Shown in pieces: positions 35,028 to 44,709 of a stretch of DNA of 54,183 nucleotides (within the stretch, counting starts at the first letter, position 1; every line of letters starts with the position of its first letter). Position numbers and translations under genes: made by a program. Source of the stretch: Thermoplasmatota archaeon (GTDB lineage Archaea > Thermoplasmatota > Thermoplasmata > Thermoplasmatales > Thermoplasmataceae); the NCBI GenBank assembly GCA_023484805.1, contig JAMDAM010000024.1, positions 1 to 54,183 of the forward strand, read 5' to 3'. The notes beneath the pieces are model-generated. The model saw nothing but the letters and a program-made list of their open reading frames with translations. It did no database searches and had not been told where the DNA came from.

Positions 35028-35624
35028 ATGAACAAAAAATTGTTTGCCTTGATGATGGTACCGATAATTGTTGTTATGGGTGTTACATTTGCATTTTTAG
35101 CTTGGGCCGGAAGCTCAAATGCTTTCTTTGTACAGACGGTTGCGACCGTCGGCTATTCAGAAACTTTGAGTTTCAGCGGAACCAATGCCAACCTGAACCC
35201 ACTAACAATATCAGATGGGCACTCAAGCGAATCAGTTTCCATGAATACACTGGATCACACTATTTCCGCATCCTCTGGATCGGCGACTTCATCCTTAAAT
35301 GTATACGCTAACGTTACATACCTCGTGCCCGGACAATACATCAATTTCACTGTCGTAATTAAAAACACAGGGAATGTAATATTGAACGCCAGCATGGTGA
35401 CAGTAACAGGGGGCAATACATTTAATGGGCTCGGACAGCAAGTCAGTGGACCACAGACTACCATGTCATTTTTGCAGCCATCGATTACATATTCTTTCTT
35501 GGAGAATGTTGTTCAGAATGGATTATCCGTTCCTAATGGAGATGGTACGATATATTTAGAGAATGCGACGTCGAACAAGTTCAACTCCACCATATCTTAC
35601 ACCTGGTGCAACACTTACCTATGA
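35028..35624 (+). CDS. Secreted TasA/camelysin-like surface protein (3' end apparently frameshifted)
   Basis: 198 residues in this frame. The start is the ATG after CAAGGTGAAAAC. The signal peptide KKLFALMMVPIIVVMGVTFAFLAWA is followed by Ala/Ser-rich sequence. LVPGQYINFTVVIKNTGNVI is the beta-strand pattern common in TasA/CalY-type filament proteins. There are several N-x-S/T sequons. The frame stops at 35624 after an odd tail (SYTWCNTYL). One frame over, a normal beta-rich tail continues to 35718, just before a terminator. The gene may thus be broken, use a frameshift, or contain a sequence error. The TasA relation is tentative. Confidence 0.7.
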   Translation: MNKKLFALMMVPIIVVMGVTFAFLAWAGSSNAFFVQTVATVGYSETLSFSGTNANLNPLTISDGHSSESVSMNTLDHTISASSGSATSSLNVYANVTYLVPGQYINFTVVIKNTGNVILNASMVTVTGGNTFNGLGQQVSGPQTTMSFLQPSITYSFLENVVQNGLSVPNGDGTIYLENATSNKFNSTISYTWCNTYL

Positions 35625-35718
35625 CGTGATAGCTATCTTACCAACTGTCGCAACAACGAACTGGCAGGGATACACTTTATATGTTGAGTTGTCTATTCCG
35701 ATAAGCACGGTGGTATGA
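35602..35718 (+). other. Out-of-frame C-terminal continuation of the secreted protein
   Basis: In the +1 frame the sequence reads PGATLTYDVIAILPTVATTN, then WQGYTLYVELSIPISTVV and a stop at 35716-35718. It has the alternating pattern of beta strands, starts where the main frame becomes implausible, and ends about 20 nt before a T-run. It is probably the original C-terminus. Confidence 0.6.
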
Positions 35719-35738
35719 TCTTGAAACACACCCAAACC

Positions 35739-35747
35739 TTTTTTTTT
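35739..35747 (+). terminator. T-run terminator after the secreted protein
   Basis: Nine consecutive T in an otherwise mixed sequence, 20 nt after the out-of-frame stop at 35718. Confidence 0.5.
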
Positions 35748-35840
35748 AAAATGTTCCTGACAAAGTTCGTGGAATGTGAGATATCCTGTCTGGGTAAAAT
35801 TATATATACAACAATGATAACATATTGACTAAGAAGAAAT

Positions 35841-37400
35841 ATGCAGGCATGGGAATTAGTGGCTATAATCTCGATTATCTTTACCATACCAGTTCTTATG
35901 GTATCATATTTTCAGCTTGTCCTGTTCTTCTATTCATTAAGATACCCGCGTGATCTTGAAAAAGAACCTCCGGTGCTAACGGAGTTTCCCAAGGTTTCAG
36001 TATTAATAGCCAGCTACAACGAAAAATATGTTATTGATAGAAGCGTTGATTCGGTAATAGCAACTAACTACCCAAAAGACAAGCTGCAGATAGTGTTTGC
36101 AGATGACTCAACAGATGAGACCATAGCAATAGTTGACGCTGCCGCTCAGAAAGCTAAAAATGCAGGAATAGAAGCTGTTGTGTTCAGGAGACCTGACCGG
36201 GACAACTTCAAATCTGGTGCAATGACTCTGGCAATGAGTCTCGTGACAGGTGAGTACGTGCTGCAGCTTGATTCCGATTCCCGTATTCTTGAAGACACCA
36301 TTCTGAAAGGTGTGCATGCATTCCAGACTCACCCAAACACTTCATTTGTTTCATTTCGTGTAGGGCACTACAATAGGCACTTCAACATGATAACTTCCCT
36401 TTTTGCAGTTTCCCAGGATCAAGGCGATACTATTTCCAAAATGGGGTCGTATCTGTCAAGTTTTCCATTTTCAGGGCAAGGCGGCTACATAATGTACAGA
36501 TGCTCTGATATAAGGAAAGTAGGTTTATGGTCAGAGCACATAGAGATAGATGATGCAAAAATTTCGTGGAAACTATATGCAGCCGGTACCAGGGGCATTT
36601 ATCTCAGCAATGCCAGGATCATGAGCGAGGACCCTGAAACCCTAGAAATATGGAAAAAAAGGGCATATCAGATTCAGAAAGGCTGGACAAAAATTGCATC
36701 TGTATATTTCAAGAAGACTTTTCATTCAAAAGATCTTTCTGCGAGGGACAAGTTTGTTTTGTTCCTGACATATCTTTCGCCTTTCACTAACCTGAGTTGG
36801 ATAATAACAAGTTTTCTTTCTGGATTTTCCTTGGTCTTTGGTTGGCAGGCCCCGGGTACTTCTGTGTTCAGCAGCCCATTTTACGTTGTGATAGTTACTG
36901 TACCGACTGCGTTGTTCTATCTCTCGGCATTTTATGCCCTTAAGGTCCAGAATATAGTTACGCCAAGAAACCTCATTATGATCCCGATACTCACATATGC
37001 AAGCGCCTGCATGATCATTCTCGGAGCTATAGCCTTCATACAGGGAATTTTCCGGAAGAGTACGCCATACTTCAAGACTCCCAAAACCGGTGATAAGAAA
37101 TTCACAAAGGAGGTAGATTATAACCGGGAACTCAAACTATGGAAAGTATCCTATCTTGAACTGGCGTTTTCACTGGTCGGCATATTCCTCGGTGCCTATT
37201 CCCTATATGTTGGAGTATGGGTCCTGGGCCTATCCATGTTCGGGTTTTCTATACTTACAATAAAATCCCTTAACCTTTCACGCCTTTTCAGGAGCAGGGG
37301 AAGCGGTAAGGGAGGCTACTGGTCAGCAAGGAAGACAAAGAAAGGGCTGCAGGTTTATGAATCGCTTGATTCTAGTGGTTCTGGAATGAGTGAAGACTGA
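35841..37400 (+). CDS. Membrane glycosyltransferase, family 2 (cellulose-synthase-like)
   Basis: 519 residues. One N-terminal helix, then a GT-A domain: SVLIASYNEKYVIDRSVDS, D88-D89 in FADDSTDE, and the DxD motif D144-S-D146. EIDDAKISWKLYAAG and QIQKGW are at the places of the TED and Q(Q/R)xRW motifs of processive GT2 enzymes, although the Arg of the last one is Gly here. Four or five C-terminal helices could form a secretion channel. It probably makes or exports a surface polysaccharide or a lipid-linked sugar. Own upstream region with TTATATATAC near 35800. Confidence 0.85.
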   Translation: MQAWELVAIISIIFTIPVLMVSYFQLVLFFYSLRYPRDLEKEPPVLTEFPKVSVLIASYNEKYVIDRSVDSVIATNYPKDKLQIVFADDSTDETIAIVDAAAQKAKNAGIEAVVFRRPDRDNFKSGAMTLAMSLVTGEYVLQLDSDSRILEDTILKGVHAFQTHPNTSFVSFRVGHYNRHFNMITSLFAVSQDQGDTISKMGSYLSSFPFSGQGGYIMYRCSDIRKVGLWSEHIEIDDAKISWKLYAAGTRGIYLSNARIMSEDPETLEIWKKRAYQIQKGWTKIASVYFKKTFHSKDLSARDKFVLFLTYLSPFTNLSWIITSFLSGFSLVFGWQAPGTSVFSSPFYVVIVTVPTALFYLSAFYALKVQNIVTPRNLIMIPILTYASACMIILGAIAFIQGIFRKSTPYFKTPKTGDKKFTKEVDYNRELKLWKVSYLELAFSLVGIFLGAYSLYVGVWVLGLSMFGFSILTIKSLNLSRLFRSRGSGKGGYWSARKTKKGLQVYESLDSSGSGMSED

Positions 37401-37727
37401 CAATATTTCTCAACTTTTTATCTGATTTTGAGTCAACTGGACCATCTTAAGTAAATTGACGAAAAATATAGCCTGGAGTGCACAAAAATAAGAAGGACCA
37501 GAAGTCATCTATTGAGACAGTTACAAAGATTTTGATTCTGTAAATTGGCTTCTCATTAAAAGTCAGTTTCCATTCTCCGCTTCTTACACGGCAATATCAG
37601 ATGTAATTGTAGTACAGCTATTTTGACAGTAATAGACTGACTGAGCATAATCAAATTGCCTCGATAAACTATGCGTCGGTTTGTTTCAAAATTCGTTTAA
37701 CCAATAAGAAAACTCATTGATTTCCAA
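37401..37727. other. Intergenic region without gene
   Basis: 327 bp between two convergent genes. No frame with start, length and composition of a gene; no RNA structure or repeat noticed. Confidence 0.5.
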
Positions 37728-39515
37728 TCAAGACAAGCCCTTGCTTCTCAAGTAAGAGAAACTGTATCCATAATATTCCATTATTTCAAAGGAGGTGTTG
37801 GAAGGGATAAGATCATAATTAAAATCTGGCCGGATAGTTATTGTGTTGTTACCCGGTGTAATATTGGAGTCGGAACTCCACAGGAGCGGGTACAGTACGC
37901 CTGAGAAAATCGAGGAAGAGTTGCTGGGGGTGTAAATGGCAAACAAACTGGGTATACTCTGGTCATTGCCCTCTCCGGGTTGATAATAAACTGCTACAGT
38001 CATGGATGAAATGAACTTCTCGCCAGAGGCTTGAACTGTATAATTTACTATAGATGTTATGGTGAATGGGGTAGTACCCGCCTGTTTCGCGGAAAGATAT
38101 GATCCAGCTGAAGCAGCTGATGCAACAATTGCAACAGTCAACAGTATAGTTGCTGCGACGCGGAAATTTTTGTGAAGAAAGTGATTTTTTATATGGGCAT
38201 TCATATCAGACCCCTCAACGGCTGTTTTTGTGGAGTATTTACCAATACCTATCTCTCCAATGGCAGGTAAGAGAAGAAGGGGCCAGACATTGAGGTAGTC
38301 CGTCTCTACCCTGAAATTGAAGATAAGTATAACAATGGGAAAAACAAAGAACGCATATTTTAATCTATCAAAATGTATGATATATATACCAATCAGAAAC
38401 AGGAAAATCAAGATCATCATGAAGGTGAAGAAAAGAGGAGGAATTCTTGTATATCCCATAAAAGCCAGAGCTGATGGGCCGAAACCCACTCCCATCAACG
38501 GTGTTGTGACAATTGATGTGACTCCCTTAAGCCAATCCATAGGCGAGGCAATCAAAAAAGGCAGGTTTGGAACCAAGAATGCGCCAAAAGCAGCTATCAG
38601 GAATTCTGCTGGCCTCTTCAACCTTTTTCCGCTTTCGAAGTAAAAAAGGATGAGGAAGAATGGAAGAAGTATTATTGGAAGCTGTTTCAGTGCAATAGCG
38701 ATCCCGAAGAACACTCCGGATAAAATGGGTTTCTTTCTGGTGATATAGGAGAAAATTGCAAAGAATACCCAGATGGAATCCATGGTCCCTCCAGTTGCGA
38801 TATACGAATAATACACACTCAGGGATGCAAGCAAAGCTATGATCGCGGTCTTGCCATGACTCTTGCTCCTGCCCAGGGATAGGTAGACCAAAAGAAAGGT
38901 GCCAGCGGAAAAAAAGAGCGGTATTGAGGCAGGCTGCAAGTCAAATGCAGCGGCCGGAACCATAATGATGGCCGCCAGGGCCGGGTAGCCTAAGGATGTA
39001 ACATAACCCCCGGTCAAAATCGGCGTAGTGAGATACAGGGGGAATCCAGTAAAAGCGAACACACCCCTCATATTGGCTGCAACGTAGGGATTTATCCCAT
39101 GCAGTATTAGATATCCAGCATAGTAGTCTATATTGATCTCATCGGTTCCCGGTAATCGTACAAAACTCTGGAGTGCATACATGCTGCCGAACAGGACTAT
39201 TGAAAAGGCGACAGGAATTATGTACTTTGATGATCGCGTGTCTTTATTTTGTAAGTTAGACGCTTCAACTCGCTTTTCATCATCACGTGTATTTGCAGAA
39301 CTCGATTTAGTGATAGCAGAAAGCACCAGTAGTATGAAGGCCGATATGATAAGCATCCACGTAAGCACAAGGGAGATTGGGTAATTATACGCAAAGACAA
39401 AAAATACAAGGAAAGCAAGATTCAGAAGTAGAAAACCAATCGAGAACAGTATCACTCTGGACACAATGGTCATGTCACGATGCAAAAATTCCTTCCAGAT
39501 TGCCAAAATCTTCAT
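37728..39515 (-). CDS. GT-C membrane glycosyltransferase (GT87/DUF2029-like)
   Basis: 595 residues with about 12 hydrophobic segments. The first large external loop has DEINIDYYAGYLILHGINPY, the acidic D...Y...G-x-NPY pattern of GT87/PIG-M-like enzymes that use polyprenyl-phosphate sugars. GIAIALKQLPIILLPFFLIL is the second typical motif. A Ser/Thr/Asn-rich external domain (about 470-595) follows. It likely adds a sugar on the outer face of the membrane to a lipid-linked glycan. Confidence 0.8.
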   Translation of the reverse strand: MKILAIWKEFLHRDMTIVSRVILFSIGFLLLNLAFLVFFVFAYNYPISLVLTWMLIISAFILLVLSAITKSSSANTRDDEKRVEASNLQNKDTRSSKYIIPVAFSIVLFGSMYALQSFVRLPGTDEINIDYYAGYLILHGINPYVAANMRGVFAFTGFPLYLTTPILTGGYVTSLGYPALAAIIMVPAAAFDLQPASIPLFFSAGTFLLVYLSLGRSKSHGKTAIIALLASLSVYYSYIATGGTMDSIWVFFAIFSYITRKKPILSGVFFGIAIALKQLPIILLPFFLILFYFESGKRLKRPAEFLIAAFGAFLVPNLPFLIASPMDWLKGVTSIVTTPLMGVGFGPSALAFMGYTRIPPLFFTFMMILIFLFLIGIYIIHFDRLKYAFFVFPIVILIFNFRVETDYLNVWPLLLLPAIGEIGIGKYSTKTAVEGSDMNAHIKNHFLHKNFRVAATILLTVAIVASAASAGSYLSAKQAGTTPFTITSIVNYTVQASGEKFISSMTVAVYYQPGEGNDQSIPSLFAIYTPSNSSSIFSGVLYPLLWSSDSNITPGNNTITIRPDFNYDLIPSNTSFEIMEYYGYSFSYLRSKGLS

Positions 39516-39630
39516 AATATTCTTCCTTTCTTCAGGGCTCTACGTCTCGAAGCGGTATTGCCTTCAATCTTTTCTTAAGATTTTAGGCTTTTGGCTTGAA
39601 TTTTGATATCTTTGTCATTTGCGCCAGTGG

Positions 39631-41373
39631 TTAAGGTACGTCATATGTCCTGGCTGTGCCCCTGTAGTCAAGTTTGTATAGCGTAATGTTACCAGGGTAA
39701 TCCAGCGGGGTTACCACCTTAGCATAAACGCCGTAAATAGAAGAATTGTCAATCGATTGAATTATGGAAATCGGCAGGTCTACTATCTGGCTTTGATCGA
39801 CAAAAATATATTGGAAGTGATCCGGATTGGAGAAGTTATAATACCCGCCCCTGCCGAGATCATTGACGGGAAGCCAGTAGAAGGAAAGTGCATTGGCATC
39901 TGTTGCCACGAGCGGAAACAGGTTGTCTGATACTGCTACCGAGGCGTTTCCCGGGATCAAGGCTGCGATCGCTTCTGCTGATCTGAACTCAGGATTCAGG
40001 GTATACGAGAAAGCGTAACCAGAGTCAATATTATGGTTATCATTGTTTACATTAAGTGGGCCAGCAAGAAAGCTGAACACCAGTATCAGCACAGATAGGG
40101 CAGCGATAAAATACCTGGAATCAAGGTGAGCTATTTTTTTTCGAAGCAAAGGAATTATTCCATGCCTGGTAAGCAGAAATGCGACGATAATTGCTGCTAA
40201 AAGCACGCTTAAGATCAGAATTATGTTGGAAACGTCAGTTCTAACAGCAGAAAACGAATTAACAGAAATCACGATAACTGAAATGGCTGGAACCGCAAGG
40301 ATGGCATACTTCCCCCTGTTCGTCAGGTTTCCCTGTTCAATTCGCTTGAGGCCGAATGCAACGCCTATTATGACGGAGGACATGGCGATAAAGTTGTACT
40401 GTTCAGATACGTTTGCGTATGAGGGAGAAAGGAAAAAAGTCTCATAAAGCCAGGGCAAACTGAGGATTAACAGCTTGGGCCTGAGGAGCGGAATGAAGCA
40501 TACAGACGCAAGTAGAATTATCCAGTAAGAAAGTGGCAGGGTTTCCAGGCCAATGTCAATATGGGCAGGGAACAGAGCGGGCAGACCGTATTTTTCAAGA
40601 TTAACTATTCCCGACATATTGTTCAGGTAGGACGGCAGAAGATCAAGCTGTAGGTACCGTCCAAGCAGGAAAGCAGAGATGGATATTGAAACCAGTGCAT
40701 ATAGTGCAAGATACTCCCTCTTGAACAAACCCCTCGGGTGAAGCATCGAAATAAGTCCCTTTCTATCTATGAAAAAATAAAGGGCAATGCCAAGTGCCAG
40801 GAGTGGAAAGACTTCGTTTATGCAGGAGCCCAGTGCAATAGTAAGGGCTGCATACACATACCTGTCAGTCCATACGAGATAGAACAATGACAGAAATAGG
40901 GCAGGCATGAAGGAAAGCCAGTGGTAATCGTACATCAATGATGCAATAATCGGAAAATTGCAAAGGTACAGAAGAACCAGGAATACGAAATAATTCCTGC
41001 GTAGATCCAGTTTCCTAGAAATTAAATAAAGGGGTATGACTCCCGCTGAGACAATCAGTGCCTGCAAAGCGAATAATGCAGTTGGCGATCCAATCAGGTT
41101 ATAAAGGTATGAGAACGGGATCGCAACATAAGTGGAATGTATTTCCAGGTGTGACAGAACTCCATATCCCTGAAAATCTGCGGCTTCATAGAGCAGGAAC
41201 CCTTTTGATTCGCTGGAAAGCATCTGGATGTTTATGCCCAGATCCCAGTTAGAGGTGAAGAAGTCGACATATCTCATATACGATAATGCGGTGACAATGG
41301 CTGTGAATGAAGATATGCAGATTATTATGAAAAGGTATGAATTTTTTACAACAGCACCTTTTGAGTCTTCCAA
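39631..41373 (-). CDS. DUF2079 membrane protein, GT-C-like (copy 1)
   Basis: 580 residues. SYMRYVDFFTSNWDLGINIQM after helix 1 is the DUF2079 signature, and MYDYHWLSFMPALFLSLFY is the second family motif. About 11 helices precede an external C-terminal domain (ALIPGNASVAVSDNLFPLVA). The family is predicted to be glycosyltransferases of the GT-C type, but no member has a firm substrate to my knowledge. Start is TTG about 30 nt after a TATA-like TTTAAATTTT (minus strand, 41399-41412). Divergent from copy 2. Confidence 0.8.
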   Translation of the reverse strand: MEDSKGAVVKNSYLFIIICISSFTAIVTALSYMRYVDFFTSNWDLGINIQMLSSESKGFLLYEAADFQGYGVLSHLEIHSTYVAIPFSYLYNLIGSPTALFALQALIVSAGVIPLYLISRKLDLRRNYFVFLVLLYLCNFPIIASLMYDYHWLSFMPALFLSLFYLVWTDRYVYAALTIALGSCINEVFPLLALGIALYFFIDRKGLISMLHPRGLFKREYLALYALVSISISAFLLGRYLQLDLLPSYLNNMSGIVNLEKYGLPALFPAHIDIGLETLPLSYWIILLASVCFIPLLRPKLLILSLPWLYETFFLSPSYANVSEQYNFIAMSSVIIGVAFGLKRIEQGNLTNRGKYAILAVPAISVIVISVNSFSAVRTDVSNIILILSVLLAAIIVAFLLTRHGIIPLLRKKIAHLDSRYFIAALSVLILVFSFLAGPLNVNNDNHNIDSGYAFSYTLNPEFRSAEAIAALIPGNASVAVSDNLFPLVATDANALSFYWLPVNDLGRGGYYNFSNPDHFQYIFVDQSQIVDLPISIIQSIDNSSIYGVYAKVVTPLDYPGNITLYKLDYRGTARTYDVP

Positions 41374-41529
41374 AACTCTTCGATTGCATATAAGGCTACA
41401 AAATTTAAAAATGTTGGCGAGACACCATAGGATCTAATAAAATTCCATAAATAACCCGTTTTACGCATGTGTCTCGCATTCAGGACCGATTCTCGTGGTA
41501 ATTATTTTACCGTGAATTGTTATACGCTG

Positions 41530-43323
41530 ATGATGGATAGTTCCCCGAAAGCTATACCAAAAAATTGGGAAGTCATGATTATTGCTGCTGCAATTACGGC
41601 CTATGCTGCACTCTACTCAACCCTTTCTGTCATACGCTTTCTGACATATAATGCCTATGTCTACGACCTGGGACTCAGCTCTTCCCTTCTGTATGGCGCG
41701 GTACACGATGGAACTTATTTCTTCATTCAGAACCCCGGAAATATCACTGCAAATAAGATGATATACATACCGCTTGCTGTAATCTTTCAATTCTACCCTA
41801 ACTTTATCCCACTTCTAGTCTTCCAGTCGATTTGGATAGCTGTCGGGGCATACCCTCTATACAGGATCTCAAAAAGAGTGATAGCTGATCCGTTTCTATC
41901 CATCCTCCCTTCACTGCTTTATCTCCTGTACTACCCGCTTGCAGGAGTCAGCTGGTATGACTTTCACTTCATGGCGCTCTTTCCGACGTTTTTCTTCCTT
42001 GGTTTCTGGTTGTATCTTTGCGACAGGAAAGTTGCATCCGGACTGGTTCTATTTCTTGCAGCGATGACAAATTATCTTGCGGCAGTAATCGTGTTGCTGT
42101 TTGGGCTTGTTGCCATATTCAGCAAGCGGGATAACAGCTCGCGAACCTGGGATAAAATATATGGGATATCCCTTGTCGTATTTCCTTCAATTTTGTTTCT
42201 GATCATAAACATGCACTTTGGTGTGTCTTACACAACCTCTGTCTCCAATGCCAGCGGTTTTCCCATGAGTCTGTTTGCATATCTCCCGCTTAAGCTTTTC
42301 CTTGTCTTTTCACTGTTTTTCCCTCTATTCTTCATATCACTGTATTCACCAAAGTATCTTCTACTGGCGCTGCCATATTTCGCCTTTGTGTTTTTCCAGG
42401 GGAGTCACCTTGCGTATTTCAGCCCGATCAATTTCCAGTACCCATCCCTTGTGATTCCTGGACTCTTCATTTCCTTTGTATACGGATTCAGGAGATTGAT
42501 CGACATTTCAAGGAAAGCCGGGAATTCCAGGAGAGTGGGGAGGGTTGTCAAGGCAATAGTGGCAGTGAACATCTGCATGGCAGTGATACTAACCCCTGTG
42601 GGAAGCATCATTTCTGGGAACAGTACCTTTTATGACGGGTCAGCGGCCATGACTTATACCGTACAGGATTCTGCGATAAATGCAATGATAGCACAGATTC
42701 CCCCTGGATCAACGGTTATGATCCAGGCAAACATGCCTCAGCTGACTGCCGGGTATGACTGGATGGTCGCGTACGAGTTCAATGGGAGCAACTACCCCAA
42801 GTACGCAATTGACGATCCATATGATCACCTGTTCAACGATACGCAGCAGGTGTACCTTTCAAATACATCCCAGGAGGTCCGGGTTTTCAATTATTTCCTC
42901 AATTCCGGCCAGTATGGCATTGTTGAGGAGCAGTATGGCATCATTCTTTTAGAGAGAAACTGGTCAGGCCCTGCAAAATTCACTCCACTGGAGTTCAACC
43001 ATTCGCTGACAATGAACAGCGATGGTAGTTTGGCAATGAATATGAGCGAAAGCTTCATTGCCCCAGGAATATACAATGTTACGGTCTATCAGGGCAAATG
43101 GAGCACTTCGAATATCCATTTCTCAGCTATTTTTGCCAACAGGACTATCCAAGGGTACGAGTTTAAAGGATGGAGCATCGGGAACGCAAATTACGTCTCT
43201 TGCCTTATTTCTGTTGGAACATCGTATTATCTGGCACCACAGTTCAGCCTGGTGCTACATACCAATGCTTCCATGGCTTCAACGGGATGGGTTAGAATCA
43301 CACAGGATAGCCCTTCTTTATGA
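41530..43323 (+). CDS. DUF2079 membrane protein, GT-C-like (copy 2)
   Basis: 597 residues from this ATG. The upstream start at 41467 would add 21 residues that do not look like the paralogues. VIRFLTYNAYVYDLGLSSSL and WYDFHFMALFPTFFFLGFW are the family motifs. The external C-terminal part holds IAQIPPGSTVMIQANMPQL, as in the other two copies, and then an extra beta-rich extension of about 130 residues. Probably acts at the outer face in glycan assembly. Confidence 0.8.
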   Translation: MMDSSPKAIPKNWEVMIIAAAITAYAALYSTLSVIRFLTYNAYVYDLGLSSSLLYGAVHDGTYFFIQNPGNITANKMIYIPLAVIFQFYPNFIPLLVFQSIWIAVGAYPLYRISKRVIADPFLSILPSLLYLLYYPLAGVSWYDFHFMALFPTFFFLGFWLYLCDRKVASGLVLFLAAMTNYLAAVIVLLFGLVAIFSKRDNSSRTWDKIYGISLVVFPSILFLIINMHFGVSYTTSVSNASGFPMSLFAYLPLKLFLVFSLFFPLFFISLYSPKYLLLALPYFAFVFFQGSHLAYFSPINFQYPSLVIPGLFISFVYGFRRLIDISRKAGNSRRVGRVVKAIVAVNICMAVILTPVGSIISGNSTFYDGSAAMTYTVQDSAINAMIAQIPPGSTVMIQANMPQLTAGYDWMVAYEFNGSNYPKYAIDDPYDHLFNDTQQVYLSNTSQEVRVFNYFLNSGQYGIVEEQYGIILLERNWSGPAKFTPLEFNHSLTMNSDGSLAMNMSESFIAPGIYNVTVYQGKWSTSNIHFSAIFANRTIQGYEFKGWSIGNANYVSCLISVGTSYYLAPQFSLVLHTNASMASTGWVRITQDSPSL

Positions 43324-43418
43324 GGTTCGACGCGCGGAATTCTCATTTGCTTTATTTCTGTTATCGTGTGTATCCTTGTATGTAATACGGAGTATTATTT
43401 CGCATTTTACAAAGAAAC

Positions 43419-43425
43419 TTTAAAT
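43419..43425 (+). promoter_or_regulatory. TATA-like box of the GT4-GT4-DUF2079 operon
   Basis: TTTAAAT, centred about 28 nt before the ATG at 43450. It supports that ATG over an upstream GTG at 43366. Confidence 0.4.
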
Positions 43426-43449
43426 GCTCGAATTTCCATAACGTGGGCA

Positions 43450-44676
43450 ATGAACAAAATTAGTGCGTCTCCCGATTTAGAAATCAGATCAGGGGAACCG
43501 CCCATGAAATATCGGCGTTTATCATCATATTCATATAATAATTTTGTAATAATAAACTGGCGGGATATACTTAATCCAAAGGCAGGGGGGGCCGAAAGGT
43601 ACTGTTATGAAATGGCAAGGAGACTTGCCGCAGACGGTCTCAAGGTCACCTGGATTGCTTCAGGGTTTTCCGGTGGTGCATCAACTGAATTCCATGAAGG
43701 AATCGAGATAGTGAGGAAGGGAAACATTTTCACGGTTTACATGGCCATGCTTGGAAAATTTATGAAACTCAGGAAAAACGCCTATATTCTCGAGTCAGTC
43801 AACGCAATCCCCTTCCTTTCGGCATTCATGAGCAGGAAGAGGAAGACTGTCATGATTCACCATCTCATTCCCTATTCTGTTTTCAGGGAGAAACTTGGCC
43901 TGCTTGCACCATTCGCATATTTCTTGCAGAACGTGCTTAATCCTGTTCTATACAGGAAAGCAAGGGTGATAACAAACAGCGAATCCACAAAGAAGGACCT
44001 GATAAGACAGGGATACAGGGACGTAAATATCGTCAAGACCGGAGTTGATCCTGGTTTTTACAAACCGTCAATCAAGATGGACTACCTGGTTGCCCCCGGA
44101 CCGCTGAGACCGTGGAAGAACCACTGGGATATACTTCAGGCACACTCAAATCTCCCGGATAATTTTCACCTATTCATTTTTGGGACAGCAGAGACAGAAG
44201 AGTATGAAAAGACCCTCAAACTAGAGGCGACAAACCTCGGAATCAGGGAAAGAGTCCACTTCCTCGGGAGAATTTCCGACGAAGAGAAGTCGAAGCTCTA
44301 TTCCATTGCGAAGCTGTCCTTCAGCGCCTCAGTGAAGGAGGGATGGGGACTGAGCAACATGGAGTCGCAGTCATACGGGTGCCCCGTCGTTGGCTACGAT
44401 GTTCCCGGGGTGAGGGATTCAGTCAGGAACTATGTAACTGGAAGGCTTGTCGAGTACGGGAATCCGTCCGCTCTTGCATCATCTGCAAATGAACTGCTAG
44501 CCAACAGGGAACTTCTAAATCAGTACTCGGAACGCGCGGTTATCTGGTCAAGAAACTTCCTCTGGCAGGAATGCTACAAGGAGTTTCTCAACGCCACAGT
44601 AGCATACAACAGGAAAGTCGATCTTGAACAGCATCACAACCTGTTTGAGTACCTTTCCTGGATTAGGACACGTTAA
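43450..44676 (+). CDS. Glycosyltransferase family 4 (copy 1)
   Basis: 408 residues, GT-B fold. NPKAGGAERYCYEMARRLA at the N-terminus is the acceptor-side Gly loop. VKTGVDPGFYKP links the two domains. The donor-side EX7E motif is in KEGWGLSNMESQSYG, followed by CPVVGYDVPGVRDSV. It adds a sugar from a nucleotide-sugar donor on the cytoplasmic side. First gene of a likely operon with the second GT4 and the third DUF2079 protein. Confidence 0.88.
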   Translation: MNKISASPDLEIRSGEPPMKYRRLSSYSYNNFVIINWRDILNPKAGGAERYCYEMARRLAADGLKVTWIASGFSGGASTEFHEGIEIVRKGNIFTVYMAMLGKFMKLRKNAYILESVNAIPFLSAFMSRKRKTVMIHHLIPYSVFREKLGLLAPFAYFLQNVLNPVLYRKARVITNSESTKKDLIRQGYRDVNIVKTGVDPGFYKPSIKMDYLVAPGPLRPWKNHWDILQAHSNLPDNFHLFIFGTAETEEYEKTLKLEATNLGIRERVHFLGRISDEEKSKLYSIAKLSFSASVKEGWGLSNMESQSYGCPVVGYDVPGVRDSVRNYVTGRLVEYGNPSALASSANELLANRELLNQYSERAVIWSRNFLWQECYKEFLNATVAYNRKVDLEQHHNLFEYLSWIRTR

Positions 44677-44709
44677 TAAACCCAAATCTATTCAGCAGCT
44701 AAGGATCCA

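Noticed and set aside
39567-39583. Inverted repeat AATCTT / AAGATT upstream of the GT-C gene
   Set aside because: Short, A/T rich and expected by chance; position gives no clear role.
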